64,000 bases of DNA from Chrysomallon squamiferum (GCA_012295275.1 CM022671.1:30530750-30594749); one strand, 5' to 3'. Shown: positions 49,941 to 63,664, counted from the stretch's first letter. Notes: generated from the letters alone by a model not told the origin. Numbers and translations: made by a program.

Positions 49941-52505
49941 ATTAATCCATTATTTGCTCTCATTTTATTGATGTATCATTTTAGTGGTGTAATTCATCTT
50001 ACATTTTTTTTTTTTTTTTTTTTTTTAAGTTGTGCATAACGATACGTGATGTATAGTTTAATGTTGAAAAGATTAATTAATATTCATTGTACAGTTGACA
50101 TTGTTACTGTAGCAGTTTTACGTAGAACCTACACACTAGTTAATCTGCAGATCTGTAGGACCCTTGTCAAATCTGTTAATGAATGTAGGCACTGCCAGAT
50201 TTATCATTTTGTGTATGTCTTGGTTATTGCCTGTTCAAGCGTCCCTTGCCCACACTTGAGTTTCATGCCTTTTTCTCCCCAGAATAACTCGGATTTCTAC
50301 CACTGTTTACAGAATGAATACAACATTATAAAACACTTGATTACACATACATAATACTGAGTTAACTTTTGAAGAGATAAAGGTACTCCACTTTAGATTT
50401 ATACAAGTTTGTGAGCATTGTTCATGTTAATTTGCCTCACTGTTAGCTTTTTTCTTTTCTTTTTTTTTTTTAAAATATTGGATAGGTATACCCTAGCAGT
50501 ACATTATTTCTCATTATTGTATTAAGAATTAGTTGCAAATGGCAACCTTTGCTTTTAAAAGTTTGTATTTATATAAATACATATTTTCTCTTTCTGAAAG
50601 AAAGCTACCCTGTTTACATTTGTTTTTAATGCAGCATTACCCTTTAGATGTTACAGTACTGTCACAGCACTAATTGTTTTTTTTTTTTACTTACTCTTTT
50701 AAAAGCTGTATTTCATGGAAAATGTGATGCATTCTTGACATCCTTTTTAACTCAACATCTTCTGTATTAGCATTTTTTTACTGAAATTCTTCCAAATTTT
50801 CATCATCCCCCCCAAAAAAAACAACAACAAAAAAAACATCAAATCAACAGAATTCACCAACTTACAGATATTTGATCCAAAATTTTTATTGTTGTTCAAT
50901 TACCAGTTTGTTTCTAGAATGAAAAAACACTTTGCCATACATTTTATTTGATATAACTAAATATGTGGATCAATAGGTAATTTGGAAACTGAAATATTTG
51001 AAGTTAAATTCATGTGCAGTTTTAAATTAGCGATTATGTGACCGTGTGTCAATTTGAAATGTATTGTTTACTTGTAGGACACAGCTGTTTGTGATCTTAA
51101 TATAATAATTTAAGGTTTGTCAGGGTTTGAATTTGACTGTTACTGTTTTGAGAGTTAAATTGCAAATACATAAAGTTAAATTAGGTGTTTTATTCTTTGA
51201 AATTTAAGGTTTCCAGCTTGTTAATGAGATAAAAGTTAAGAAATGAAATCCAGTTATAATCATAATGTTTTTTAAACATTTTTTTTCTCTTAGAGATTCA
51301 TTGAATTGTTCACATACATTTTTTTCTTCTTCTTTTAAAACGCCATGTAATGGTATATTATGCAAGTTGTGTTTTTGTCAGTTCCACAAAATTCTCAAAA
51401 TAAATAATTTGTTCAATTTTATTATTAATAATAGTATTTAAATACACAATTTTTATAGTAAAATATTTTCAGATAGATTCATGAAAGAAAGTAAGAAACA
51501 GAACAAAAAGGGTGAGGGACATTTCAAGTAGTTGCTCAGATTTTTTAACTAATGATTTTTTCTTGAAAAGAAAAGTCAACAAAACATTTTCTTTTTCTTA
51601 TTTGGTTTTAGCTGATTGATTGAAACTGATTTGCAAACAGGCTTTATTTAATTTAATTTTATTTAATTGTATTATTAATATTATTATTTATTTTTATTTT
51701 TTTGACCCCCACTGTTCTAAAAGCATTTATTTTATTTTTAAAATCATTTATTTGCAAGTTGTAGCAGTTTAACAGTTTCGTGGAGTTTAGACAAGCGTAT
51801 TTACACATCATTGTTTTTATTTTCAAAGCAACCAATGTTTTCATTGGTTGCACTGCCCTTTCAGGCTGCTACTTAAAAAAAAAAAAAAAAATATTAAAAA
51901 TAAAAAACAAAAAAAAAATAAATAAAATTTGCTTTTTGTTACATATACTTGTTTGGAGATCTCATTTCACAGAAGGTGATTGCATAATGTTGTTATTCTG
52001 TTAATAAAATTAAAATTACAAAATCGTGTTGCCTTCTTGATCTGTCATCTTCAAGCAAATATTCATTTCCTCATGTTTCTTTGTAACATAATTAAACAGA
52101 TAACAGTAGTTATTAAAGCTTTTGTGGAGCCGCTGTGTACAGGCTTGGGTCCATGTTCAACATATATATATATAAAATATTTAAAAAAAAAAGAAAAAAA
52201 AAAGAAGAAAAAAGGGCCATACTGCGCAGTGTTATGCCATAAAACTTGTAAAATAAAAATAATAACTTCATAAGATGTATTTTGTTCTTTTTCCGCATGG
52301 TAATGTTTGTTACGTATTCTTTCATACTTTTTATTAAAAAGGAGAAATAATTTTTAAAATATTTCAAAACTTTCAAAGATATTTTCGTCATTGTCATTGG
52401 AAATGGGTCATACATCTTTTCCTATGTCTGTCTTAATAGAATTAATTTTCATCACAGTTGTGTCTCAAATTTAACTTCTTTAAGCAGCTGTTGTCTGATA
52501 AAAGT
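49941..52505. other. Intergenic or extended 3' UTR between convergent genes
   Basis: AT-rich, with T-runs (50006-50028, 50675-50690), A-rich tracts (51876-51925, 52181-52214) and many stop codons on both strands. No coding exon or RNA gene was recognised. Parts may be a longer KMT2E 3' UTR. Confidence 0.5.
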
Positions 52506-52511
52506 TTTATT
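52506..52511 (-). terminator. AATAAA poly(A) signal, candidate for the GTPase gene
   Basis: Minus-strand AATAAA about 680 bases after the stop at 53188. Other TTTATT copies occur nearby, so the choice is tentative. Confidence 0.25.
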
Positions 52512-53187
52512 CTTCATCTGAATAGAATTTGTGTCCGAAAAAACAACCGTAAAACAAATCAATAATAAACATAATAATGTAAATTAATCAATATTTCTAC
52601 AGTTTTGACTCTAAAATATTAAGAAAAAGTTCTAATCCATGGGTTCTTAATTTTTTTTGTTGTCTTTTTTTTTTGTTAGGATCCCTTTTTCAGTATATTT
52701 GAAGTTTGGCGCCACCTTAAATATTATAGTCGTCTTATAAATACGACAAATACAATGAAATTAAAGCATTTAAATTTTTGAGCTTATGCATTTTCACAGG
52801 GCCTCTAGTGTTCACTGCAGCCAACTTCAGAGTAACTATTGAAATATTTTGGATGAATGGTCGTGTATTGTGTAAAATACATACCATGTAATAGGCAAGA
52901 GACAACTCCATTTTAGACTCGTTAATTTGTTAAAGTGGCAATCGGTTGTCTGTACAATGATATCTTACAAAGTGGATCGACTAATATTTGGGATCCGACA
53001 TCTACAAACAAAGCTGATTCATTGACATATCCCACCGCTTAATTTGAGTGTCAGTTATTGTTCTGCAATAACTTCGGTTAGTGGTAAATAATTAAATAAA
53101 TAATGCTGGAACAGGAAATTGTCGAAATAACGCTCTGTAATGAAGAACGTTATACCATTGTCATAATCTATCAACTGAGAACTGTTT

Positions 53188-54256
53188 TCAGACAAAAACA
53201 GCTTTTGAACCTGGCAGAGAGAACGGGAGGAGAGCTTTCTTGGGAAAACGAGTCATGTACATTTCTTGAAAAAGACCTAGATGTTGTTTCTGCTTCTCCA
53301 GAGCTTTCATCATCTTTTTTAATTGGTCTGCGTCGTGTATCACCGTGGGTATCAAGTAGCGTACTTCAGCTATCAGCCTTTCGCTGGCACTAATGTATTT
53401 GGGAATATTTTTTTCCACTTTGTCTAGATATTCGAGTTCTTTGACAGCATATCTTGCAACAATATTCATCAACGTGCTCTCGTCGCTTGCAACAGCCTTC
53501 ACTACTTTATCAGCCCGTTCGACCATGTACATCAGCGGATTGACAGCCGACCTTCGTTTCGCTCTCACTTCTAAAGCTTGTGTTACTGGGTCAACGATTT
53601 TTGAGGCCAGAAAGTTTGCCATTGAGCCAGCGATTGATTTCTGGCCTGTATCAGAAAATCTCCTCAGACTGTGAGAAAGGCCGTGACATGATGATTTTCT
53701 GCAAATACTCTGAGCTAAATTGTCTTCGTCGTATAGCGCGTTACATCGTCTCGAAAAAGACCACGAATTTTTGTCCTCATAGCAATCAGATATTTTTTCG
53801 ATCTTCACATCAAGCAAGTACAACTGCTTCTTCATTTCATTAGTTACCTGCTCACTTACTCTGGCGGCGAAATCTGAAGATTCTTCCCACGTGTCTAAAA
53901 TGTCAAATATTTTCCTCATGATAGCCAGATCCCTTTGCTCGCGGATTTCATTCCACGGAACACCAATGCAATCAGCCAGATCGTGAAAGGGAATCTCCTC
54001 TTCCCTCCACGTTTGAATTCGCATCCTGGTGTCGCGACTTTGAAGAAATGCTTTAGTTTTTGCAGTCATTTTGATAGATTCCTCGTTAATTTGAGATCTG
54101 ATGCCGTTGAGAATTTGAAACGCTCGTGTTCGCAATGCTTCCAGTTTCTTCTCTGCTACAGTTAACATGTTTTTCTGTTCCTTCTGAATGCTGTTGATTC
54201 TGGTTATTATCGTTTTCATGTAGGCTGAACACTCTGCCACAAACTGTCGAATCCAT
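53188..54256 (-). CDS. GTPase exon 6: long helical C-terminal region
   Basis: A 1069-base last exon encodes about 355 residues after an ATCAG acceptor (WIRQFVAECSAYMKTIITRI). Its base composition is more balanced than the surroundings and it has no internal stop. Predicted long helices (MLTVAEKKLEALRTRAFQIL; DADQLKKMMKALEKQKQHL) suit a dynamin stalk or trunk. SIAGSMANFLASKIVDPVT is mildly hydrophobic but too short and polar for a confident membrane anchor. The protein ends PFSLPGSKAVFV. Confidence 0.82.
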
Positions 54257-54356
54257 CTGATAATAAACGAAATGAAATAGATCGTCTGAAAACTAATATT
54301 ATTATAGTTTTATAAAAGCCAAAATTAATTTAAAAAAATAATTATTATTTTTAAAT

Positions 54357-54449
<93 letters not shown>

Positions 54450-54941
54450 CCTCCCTCCCTCCCTCCCTCTCTCTCTCTCTCTACCATTCATTCATTAGCC
54501 AGAAGTTATAAATTCTAAGCCCATCAATAACAAAAAGACGTCTTCTCACCTGAACTCAGTATCGATGCTGTTGTTCATGGCAGTAACAATCAGATTATTC
54601 AATTTGTAAAGCAGGTGACGAAACCTTATTGTTTTGTAATCCTGATCAATATCGACCAGAGTTTGTGTGTTTTTGGTGGAAAAGAAAAACACTTGCGAGG
54701 GATGAAGACCAGTCCACAAATTACTTAACGTTTTAAGTGTATTGTTCTTCACCGTTTCCTTTTCGCTTTCAGGCACTAGATCCCACCTATTGCAAACAAA
54801 CAAAGCTGTTCCCGGGTTGAAGCTTTCCACACTGGATGCGGCATCAGTTTTCTTTAACCTCTGAGTATCCAGAATACGCAGTAGCTATTGTTTTGGAAAG
54901 AAGAAAATATTTATTTAAAAAGGTCCTTACTTAAATATATT

Positions 54942-55025
<84 letters not shown>

Positions 55026-55567
55026 ATGAATTTGTGATAAATGCATGATGTTTTATATGAAATTTAAATTTTGTTTTCGAGTGTGGAAGTGTATAAATAA
55101 TAAACTATTAACAGTACTAATATTTATTATCTTAATTTACCCCATTTTGTGTAATTCCGCCTAATTGGTCGGTTTTTACCATGTAAATAAAAGCCGCAAC
55201 ATGGTTGGTTGTGATAAACTCTCTAACAAGATTTTCCATTGTCTCATTTTCATCGAAGCTTGGCGTATCGATAAGTGTTATGCCGCACTGAAATGAAAAA
55301 TATTCTTGATTGTATATAATAATAATAATAATATGAATATGAATACAAATGAATAAATGAATAAACAAAGTCGAATACATAAATAAATACCATTTTGCAT
55401 TTGGATCTTATCATTTAGAACTTAAGTTAGTTTATCAATAATACTTTTGTATGTCGAGTGTTAACAGGTCAGTGGATTAGAGAATAAAACCTATTAACAG
55501 GCCATTACATTTTTGTCTTGCACGTATACTGTGACCCCATATCCATTGTGTATGTGTTCGAAAGAAA

Positions 55568-55599
<32 letters not shown>

Positions 55600-56037
55600 G
55601 TTTGTGGGCACGTATGTTGTTTATATTACTATATACTATATATACCTTCAGTATGTCTGCTGGTAAATATATATGAACAGCGGTCAAGTTTTGCTTGGTT
55701 CTGTCGCGGACGAATATCAGATTTTCAAGGTGTGATTTGGCTTCTCCAAGGTTTGCATAGCTGTATTCACAACATGAGCCATCTGTTTTATAGACTTTTG
55801 CCGAGAAGTGTATAGAAAACTTTATTTTGCATATAGTTGATGTACAGCTGAGAGTATGAACAGGCAAAATGTTCATTCCTAATACTAGATTTAGAAACAT
55901 ACTTTTTCCAGAACTCGTAGCACCTAGAAGAAAAAAAAGAATTAAAATAATATTATCTACTTAGTTCATTACTAAGACTCACAGTAAGAGAAAGAAAGAC
56001 ACAGAAACAAGAAAAAAAAGAAGATACATATATGCAT

Positions 56038-56089
<52 letters not shown>

Positions 56090-58533
56090 CCGGATGTATA
56101 GATGAATCAACAAGTACTACCGGATGGCTACCATGTCCTAAACAAGTGACAGTGTGTATTTTATCTTTACGTTCGTGCTAAGTTTGTAAATTACCGAGAA
56201 CAACAATATAATCCTCTCCTGATTTTAGTGACTCCAGTCTGTTCTGAATGCTTTGACGAATGTCTCTACAAAAACTCCGCGTCTCCAAGATCGCCCGAAT
56301 TTGATCAGCATCAGATGACATAATGTCACCAACAGACTCGAATACTGGGATGAGAGTTTTCCGTTTTCTACCGATCTCTGTCTTGAAAGTCTCACACGTT
56401 GCATCGTCCTGTTAAAAAGTGAAACAGAACTGAACGTGAATACTGATTCAGTGATACACTAATATGTTGGGGTTTCTGGTTTTTTTTTTTTTTTTTTTAA
56501 TTTGATTTATTTTTTTTTTTTTTTTTTATGTTAATTTGTGTGAAACATTCTTTTTGCGATAATGAAATGAAAAAGAAAACCGTTTTCCAAAGCTCTGTGA
56601 GCTAATGTTACAAAATATGCATCCATTGCATTCATTTCATTCATCCATCCATCCTTCCATCGACCCATTCATCCACCCATTAGATTACAGTGTTATAATC
56701 AGAGAAGATAAAACGTGCTTCTCAAAATGACTTTGGGGTATATTTTGAGCTCACTTTCTTTCCGAATTCCCGAATTTGCCTCAACATCATGTTAAAAGCC
56801 ATTTAAAGTTTGCATAAATTACTACTATATATCTCTGTCTAGACATTTACATTTATTAGTCATTTAGAAAAGTAAGTTTTTGACTCATTCGTTAAAGAGC
56901 TGACATCCGTCTCAAAATTACGTTTAGTTTAAAAATAATCACACAAGCTGAATCACTTCTGTTTTTTTGTCATCCTTGTTTCGTTAAGATGTATAAATGT
57001 AAATTTGATATGCCCAACTATAGACTTTAGTTGTTTGTTTTTATAAAATAAAGCGTAATTTGTTTTCAGTAAATAAATAAATAAATAAATAAATAAATCT
57101 GACACAAATTCATTTTTTTTTTTTTTCAAATGGATACTGATATTTTAAAATTAAAATATACAGTTCTGTATTATTTTTATTTATTTATTTTGTTTAGGTT
57201 GTATAAGGGTTTGTACTACAACACAAATAAGTATTTTCTCCCCTTAGAATAAATACTATTTCATTACTGACCTATCTAAAGTTACTATCGATCTTTACAT
57301 TCTGAATAAAATGGCTATTACATTTGAAAATAAGGATTATACCTATAATTCCTTCATTTTCTTTGCCAAAATATATTGTCAAAATATACTGTGAAAATAT
57401 ATAATGATGTTAAATTCTGAGTTAAGTAAAATTCATACTTAAATTCTTGCACCTTCTCAGTATTTTACAATGAAAAGATAAGAAAAAGAAGTTATAAATA
57501 AATAAAAAAAAAAAGAAAATATGAATCAGTTGTGTGATCTTTGAACAGATAATATTTTTGGTTTACTTTTTTTAATATTAAAAATGCATATATGTAAACA
57601 CATTTTGTAATCTTTGAAAAAACAAACAACCTAGTTTTCCTTTTATGTATCTATAATACATTTTCATATATTAAAACAAACAACTTTTTTTGAATGGTCT
57701 TTACTAAATTCGAATTAACTAAAATGCATACTATTTTGTTTCTATACTGTAAGAAAAAAATATATATAAAAACAAAAATCATTTTAAATATTTCAACGGT
57801 CTTTACTACATTCTGAATAAATGTAATAACCTTTTATAATTATGATTACAAATTCTTAATAAATATAATAAATATTGTTTCTAAAGTGTTTACTCCAATT
57901 TCTGAATTTTTTTCAAATTGTGTTATTAAATCTTTAATAAGCTGTTGTACATAGCTTTTTTGTATTAAATTCTTAGTAACTAAAATAAATATTGTTTTAT
58001 AATGTCTTCTCTAATTTCTGAATGAATGAACTGAATTCAGTTTCTACAAATGTCGATGTTAAATTCTGAATAAACTATTGTACACTGAATTTCTGTAATA
58101 AATTCTTAGTAACTAAAATAAATAATATTTCTAAAGTGTCTACTCCAATTTCTGAATAAATGAAGTGAATAATTTTTCTGAAATTTTGTTATTAAATTCT
58201 GAATATACTGTTGTACGTAACATTTCTGTAATGACTGATACATTCTTAATAACTGTAATCTTGTTTCTAAAATGCCTACTCCAGTTTTTAAACAAATGAA
58301 CTGAATACTGTATCTGAAATGTTGTTTCTGAATTCAGAAGAGACAAAAAGTAAAATACATACTATTTTTTCAGTGATATTTTCCGAAAGTTTTCTCTTGT
58401 GGAGTACAAATCTCTCTCTGCAGTCTTCAAGACTTTTGCAGCCAGCAAGAACCACGCCCATCTTCGTAGCCAGACGACACATTTGAAAGACATCGTTAAA
58501 CTCGGCAATATCTTCAAAACTAATATCATCCAT
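53188..58533 (-). CDS. Mitofusin-like dynamin-superfamily GTPase
   Basis: Six exons: 58533-58363, 56408-56195, 55923-55646, 55287-55141, 54884-54550 and 54256-53188. They total 2214 bases (737 residues plus stop) with all phases consistent. G1 is GATSSGKS (residues 129-136), a threonine-rich G2 follows (LSCTSTICKI), G3 is DTPS (228-231) and G4 is NRWD (302-305). NRWD and the GxTSxGKS form of G1 are typical of mitofusin/Fzo and bacterial dynamin-like proteins. The C-terminal 360 residues are charged and helical. No clear transmembrane pair is seen, so it may be cytosolic. DSTYK-type proteins have a similar N-terminal layout, but no kinase domain follows. The start ATG has G at -3 and G at +4. 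Substrate and role are unknown. Confidence 0.82.
54359..54481. repeat. TC microsatellite with a CTCC core
   Basis: More than 40 TC units broken by CTCC units at 54445-54468. On the GTPase coding strand it is a GA tract in intron 5, just after exon 5. Confidence 0.95.
54550..56408 (-). CDS. GTPase exons 2-5: G domain
   Basis: Exon 2 (56408-56195) is helical and ends EDYIVVL just before the P-loop. Exon 3 (55923-55646) opens with GATSSGKSMFLNLVLGMNIL. Exon 4 (55287-55141) carries ITLIDTPSFDENETMENL and AAFIYMVKTDQLGG. Exon 5 (54884-54550) carries GTALFVCNRWDLVPESEK. G3 has Ser where the canonical DxxG has Gly, an unusual substitution that could slow hydrolysis. Exon 5 is flanked in both introns by long GA tracts on the coding strand. 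Confidence 0.82.
54944..55020. repeat. TC microsatellite
   Basis: About 38 perfect TC units; a GA tract on the GTPase coding strand in intron 4, about 60 bases before exon 5. Confidence 0.95.
56041..56087. repeat. AG microsatellite
   Basis: About 23 AG units in GTPase intron 2, orientation opposite to the other two tracts in this gene. Confidence 0.95.
56409..58362 (-). other. GTPase intron 1 with a decayed tandem repeat
   Basis: About 2 kb of AT-rich intron between exons 1 and 2. It contains T-runs at 56480-56527, ATCC repeats near 56640-56680, an AAAT repeat at 57070-57098, and from about 57690 a degenerate ~130-bp tandem array listed separately. Confidence 0.6.
57690..58345. repeat. Degenerate tandem repeat, unit about 120-135 bp
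   Basis: A block like TTTCTAAAGTGTCTACTCC, then AATTTCTGAATAAATGAA and TAAATTCTTAGTAACTAAAA, recurs near 57878, 57999, 58129 and 58263, with older copies before. Divergence is high. The array ends about 20 bases before the donor of GTPase exon 1. Confidence 0.6.
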
Positions 58534-60042
58534 AACTATTTACATCTGTTTTTTTATATATATTTTTTTTAACCTTACCGATACAAATATGTGAGTTTAT
58601 ATTTTGTGTTATAATATGCTCTATTCAAAATACATGCATATATATTTTGTTTCGATCAAAAAACACTTCTTAAAAAAGTTCCCCTGATTTCGTGCTTGTT
58701 TCTCTAAAAATCTCGTGCCATATGTGTTAAGCTAGCATTAAAGGTATATTTTTCGAAAATTTCCCTTTGTCATAAACATCTATTTTCTAAAGGTGCGCAA
58801 TATTTTACCTATCTTTACGTGCTGTTTGGCCCGTCGTAAAGTTTGAAAACCGAATATTGGTATACTTTCGGAACAAACAGGCTCGATATATAAATCACCC
58901 TCTCGTTCATTGCAATGATTACTTCAGAAGATATATATATATATATTTTTTATCTCTATCCTGCTTATATTATGATAGAGATTACTTTCAAACTGTTCTC
59001 TTCCGTTCCAGCTGGTGAAATTCTTACAATATCGACAGTTAGAGAGTATCATGATAATAATGCTAAAAAGTGTACTGATAGAGTAGATCACAGCTGCGGG
59101 CGTGAATCGGCTAAAAGCTTATTGTAATGTTAATCGTAAAAAGGTGGGGCCCGATTTCGTCAGTCATAGGGTGCTGTATTTTTGTAAGTTCACCATACAT
59201 CACTAGGACTAAAATGACTTTCAGTAACTTGTTAACTGAAAAGAAGAAGCTAATAAATTGTCACACGATTAGTAAATGAGTCGCCTACATGATAAACGTT
59301 AATAAGTCAAATCCGTGGTCTTCAAAACGTTTTTAGACAAGAACAAGAGTGTTAATCTTCGTCATTTTTTTGTTTTTTTTTTTTCTTATCTTGAGAGGGT
59401 TTATAATGAGAATTATACGAGGGATGTATATTTAGTTAAAAGACCCGTGTCAGTGAGACACGCTAGTTAAAGTCTATATTTGACTTTTGAAATTTGTATT
59501 TAAAAAATCTTAAAGAAATAAGGATTAAAAAAAAAAAAATAATAATAAAAAAAAAAAATAATAATAATAAAAAATAATAAAAATACAAAATGAAATATAT
59601 AAAATTAATAATAATAATAAAAAATTACTCGCCCCTCAAAAAAAAAAAAAAAAAAAATTAAGTTTGTAAACGTAATTTTGAGAAAGATGTTTAAACCATG
59701 AATCAGAAATCTGCTTTTCTAAAATGGCTAATAAATGTGGTATATTGAGAATTACACTAGTAATTTAAATTTATAAACATTACTTGACTTTTGATTCTGA
59801 TCCTGGGACGAATTCGGAAATTCAAAATAACGGGATGAAAAATGCACTTGTAAGATGTTACAACTCTCAAAATGTATCCCAGTATTCTGAGAAATTCAGT
59901 ATTATACTATAGGGCCTATAGATTGAACCTGTAGTTGTTTACGAAATAAACTGTAATAACTTAAAGCTGCAGAACAATAACAAAAATATTAATCTTTTTA
60001 ATTTTCTTTTCTTTCTATCTTTCTTTCTTTCTTGCTCCTTTT

Positions 60043-60078
<36 letters not shown>

Positions 60079-61394
60079 CTTATTCAGGGGAGATTATTGC
60101 AGGGGGATGCATATTTAGTTAAAATACAGTATCAGTGATAATATGAAAACGAAATAAAATAAATAAAAGCACAGGCTGAAAATATGTCAGACGCACAATC
60201 TTTTAACTTTTTATTATTTTTATTATTATTTTATTATTAATATTTCTAAAATTAAAATAATAAAAAAAAAAATAATAAAAATGTTTAAAAAAAAAACAAA
60301 AAAAAACAGCATTAGATTTAAGTAAGAAACTTATGATTTCGGAGAAAATTAAACCATTATTCAAATACTGAAACTGTCGTTATTATGATTCTGCAGCATA
60401 ATCATTTACATTACTGCTATTATTATTAATCTTATGCTACCAAATGTTATATCTTTCTATGCATGGTTTATGTATATTTCCTTATCTACGATTTATAAAC
60501 GCATATATGAATATCATTAAGTCTAAACATCATTTAACAGTATCAGCGCGTTCTTTTCGTTTTATGCGGGGGCATCGAACCGTACTAAGTAACTCATCTT
60601 ACGTAGTTAAAATACACGTTCTATTTTTACTACATGACATATTTCTGAATCGAATTCCGCTGTGTCATCTTGAAATCGGAAACTGGTTCAGTCTGATAAC
60701 ATCTTGTTTGATATTAGTATGCAGTATTTGCGAGACTGTTACGCAATAACAAAGTAACATGTGTATAAAAACTATGAAAGAAGTAGATCAGGAAGAGGAC
60801 AGACCTTTATTATTCCCCAAAATTAAAGGTTTATTTATATTTATTTAACCGCCATACGACGGTTAGAAAAACAGAGACAGCCAGATAAATAAAGAGAAAA
60901 AGAGGCGCGTTTGTCTCTCTCTCTTTCTTTCTGCGCGCGCGCGCGCGTGTGTGTGAGAGAGAGAGAGGGGGGGGGAGAGAGATAATGTAATAAAATATTT
61001 ATGTATACCATAATTCAGATTTAACAGAATGATGAAAATTGCTTATTTTAATATGAATTCAGTTGAGGTTTCCATATAATAATTGCTACATTAGTTTGAC
61101 TTAGTAACTGCTGCGATATTTACCAGGCACCGCGGGCATGATGCAATCAGTCAAGATTTCATATTGGAAATGTTGCGTGGTCTTTTGTTATTCAGTGTCG
61201 TAAACGCTTGCTTTCACTTCTCTGAATAAAAAAGGCAGTTAATGTCTTTTCAAATAGTTCACCGACCACATATAAGTTTTCAAAAAAAGAGTTACGAATC
61301 TGCATAATGATTTCATTGAAGTTGTGTAATATTTTACATAGCTCTGAAGTTACGTGATTCGAAATCTGATACTTCAAAGCTTTTAAATCCAGAG

Positions 61395-61523
<129 letters not shown>

Positions 61524-61849
61524 CATAACAATACACAGGTAAATAAAGATACAGTCAAATACATTCGGATAACATACAGATGGATAGACAAAATAGACAG
61601 ACACATGGAGACATAAAGAAAGAAAAGAAAGCAGATTCACTCTACTGTAGATATAATAGTAATTTCTTAATTATGTATGTGTTTTTATTAATCCCGACCA
61701 TTACGAGCGATTATCTCCCTTTACTTTGTAAGTCCTGAAACTTGAATGACTGTCAAACTCGTCACGTTTTAATGCTGATCTTATCATCCCATGCGCAGAT
61801 CCTCTGGATTAGCAGCTTCAGATAAACAGAACGAAAGAATACAAATTTA

Positions 61850-62042
61850 TATACGTGTGTATGTATGTGCGTGTATAACACACACACACATATATATACG
61901 TATATACATATAAACACACACACACATATATATATATATACACATGCAAACATACATACATAAACACACATAAATGTATATGTGTTTACCTATGTGTGTG
62001 TGTATATGTACATACATACATGTACACATATATACAGAGAGA
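61850..62042. repeat. Mixed TA/CA/ATAC simple-repeat block
   Basis: Alternating CACACA, TATATA and ACATAC runs; the frames here are low-complexity artefacts. Confidence 0.9.
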
Positions 62043-63338
62043 TATTTCGTTTTGTACCAGTTGGTTATAATTTACATTCTCGTGTCTGTTGAATCATTGT
62101 ACCGAATATCAAATATGTCGTCTGTAAAAGCACAGCAAACTTCCTCTTTGAGTGTCTACATATTCCACTAATTAGCTTAGCTTATCTTCTCGCCTCTTGG
62201 ACAAGAAATAATTCTTTCGTTATGCAAATTCTTAACACCACCGAAAATAAATACTGAAGAAAAAAATAAAAAAAAAATAAAAAAATAAAAAAATACCAGA
62301 AGGAAAACGAAATGGAGAAACAACGTGATTGAAACCGCATGTATAAGTAATGTATCATGTAAAATGCCCGTTCTGGACGCGTGGCTCTTAAATACAGGTG
62401 GCACTTATAACGTATGTAGTGCTGTGCACGGTATCAAAGTCATTATATGCAATAGTTTAGTTGTTTGCTTGTTTATTTGTTTGATTTTTTGTTTATTTGT
62501 TTATTTTTATTATTTGTTTGTTTGTTTATTATATTGTTTAATATTGAAATATTCTCAGTTTTTTTTTAGACTACGAAGTTTGTCCTAATAACGTTACATT
62601 TTAGTGGAGATACTAAAATGAGGACTGAATCTGTGATCCTGCTGAGAAAGGAATAACATATTTGAGCTAAGGGTATCGTCCCAAAAGCACGAAAAAAAAA
62701 AAAAAAAAAAAAAAAGAACAAAAGAAAGAAAAAGAAATAAAAGAAGAAGAAAAAAAGAAGAAGACAAAAACCAAAAACAAACGACAAAAACGCCAATGTA
62801 AATTATAATATTTAGGGCTGATGATTTGTCGTTATTATATTTATGACATTCAACACTGCGACATTTGTCGTCAAAATGGATAATTTTCAGTGTTACGACC
62901 TCTGTGTCCTCTACACGCGTGCTATGTTACGGTGAATCCCCGGGGGAAAACCGTACGTCATTCAAGCTGATGTAATGAGGAAGAGGCCTATCATGTTCTG
63001 TGATGTTTTTGTACCTTTCGTCGCGTAGGACGGTTTTCATCCCATTGAATTATCAGTCATTATTTATGATCAGCTGCACAACGATGCAGTAATCTAACTC
63101 CAGAGTCGTTTCGCTTGGTTGATTTACCTTTAGGACAGTAGAAATTAGTGAAAAAGTTGCGAAAACAACCTGATATATATATATATATATATATTTAGAA
63201 CCATCTGAAAGCTCTTTCTTTATGAAACTTCCAAACCTAATTTGTGTGATTTAAAATTCGTCGAATTTTCAGACTTATAGCTGTACAGGTATCTTCTCGT
63301 GTGATCAACAAAAACTATATATTGTTGTTTGAAAACAA

Positions 63339-63376
<38 letters not shown>

Positions 63377-63660
63377 CCGGAAAAAGTGAACTAAAGCAAA
63401 GTAAAATAAAGGTGGTTTTTGGGTGGTTTTGGTGGGTTTTTTCAATAATAAATACAAATTAATACACGTCTAAAGAAAAGTCTGTTTGATCTTTATTAAT
63501 TCACTTAAAATTCTTACAATGACTGCATAGACTACAACATAATTCACTAGCAAGTTGCATTTTAGCTGTTATTTTATACGTGATAAAAAAATGAAAATGA
63601 GAGTAAACTAAAACAATAACTTATTGTGAAAGGATCTCCTATATACAGCAACACTCTCAG

Positions 63661-63664
<4 letters not shown>

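Noticed and set aside
54302-54487. Frames made of repeated RE or LS residues (also at 61192-61640)
   Set aside because: They are translations of AG/TC microsatellites.
60444-60749. 101-codon plus-strand frame
   Set aside because: No recognisable family, no splice context or promoter, and a length expected by chance in this much sequence.
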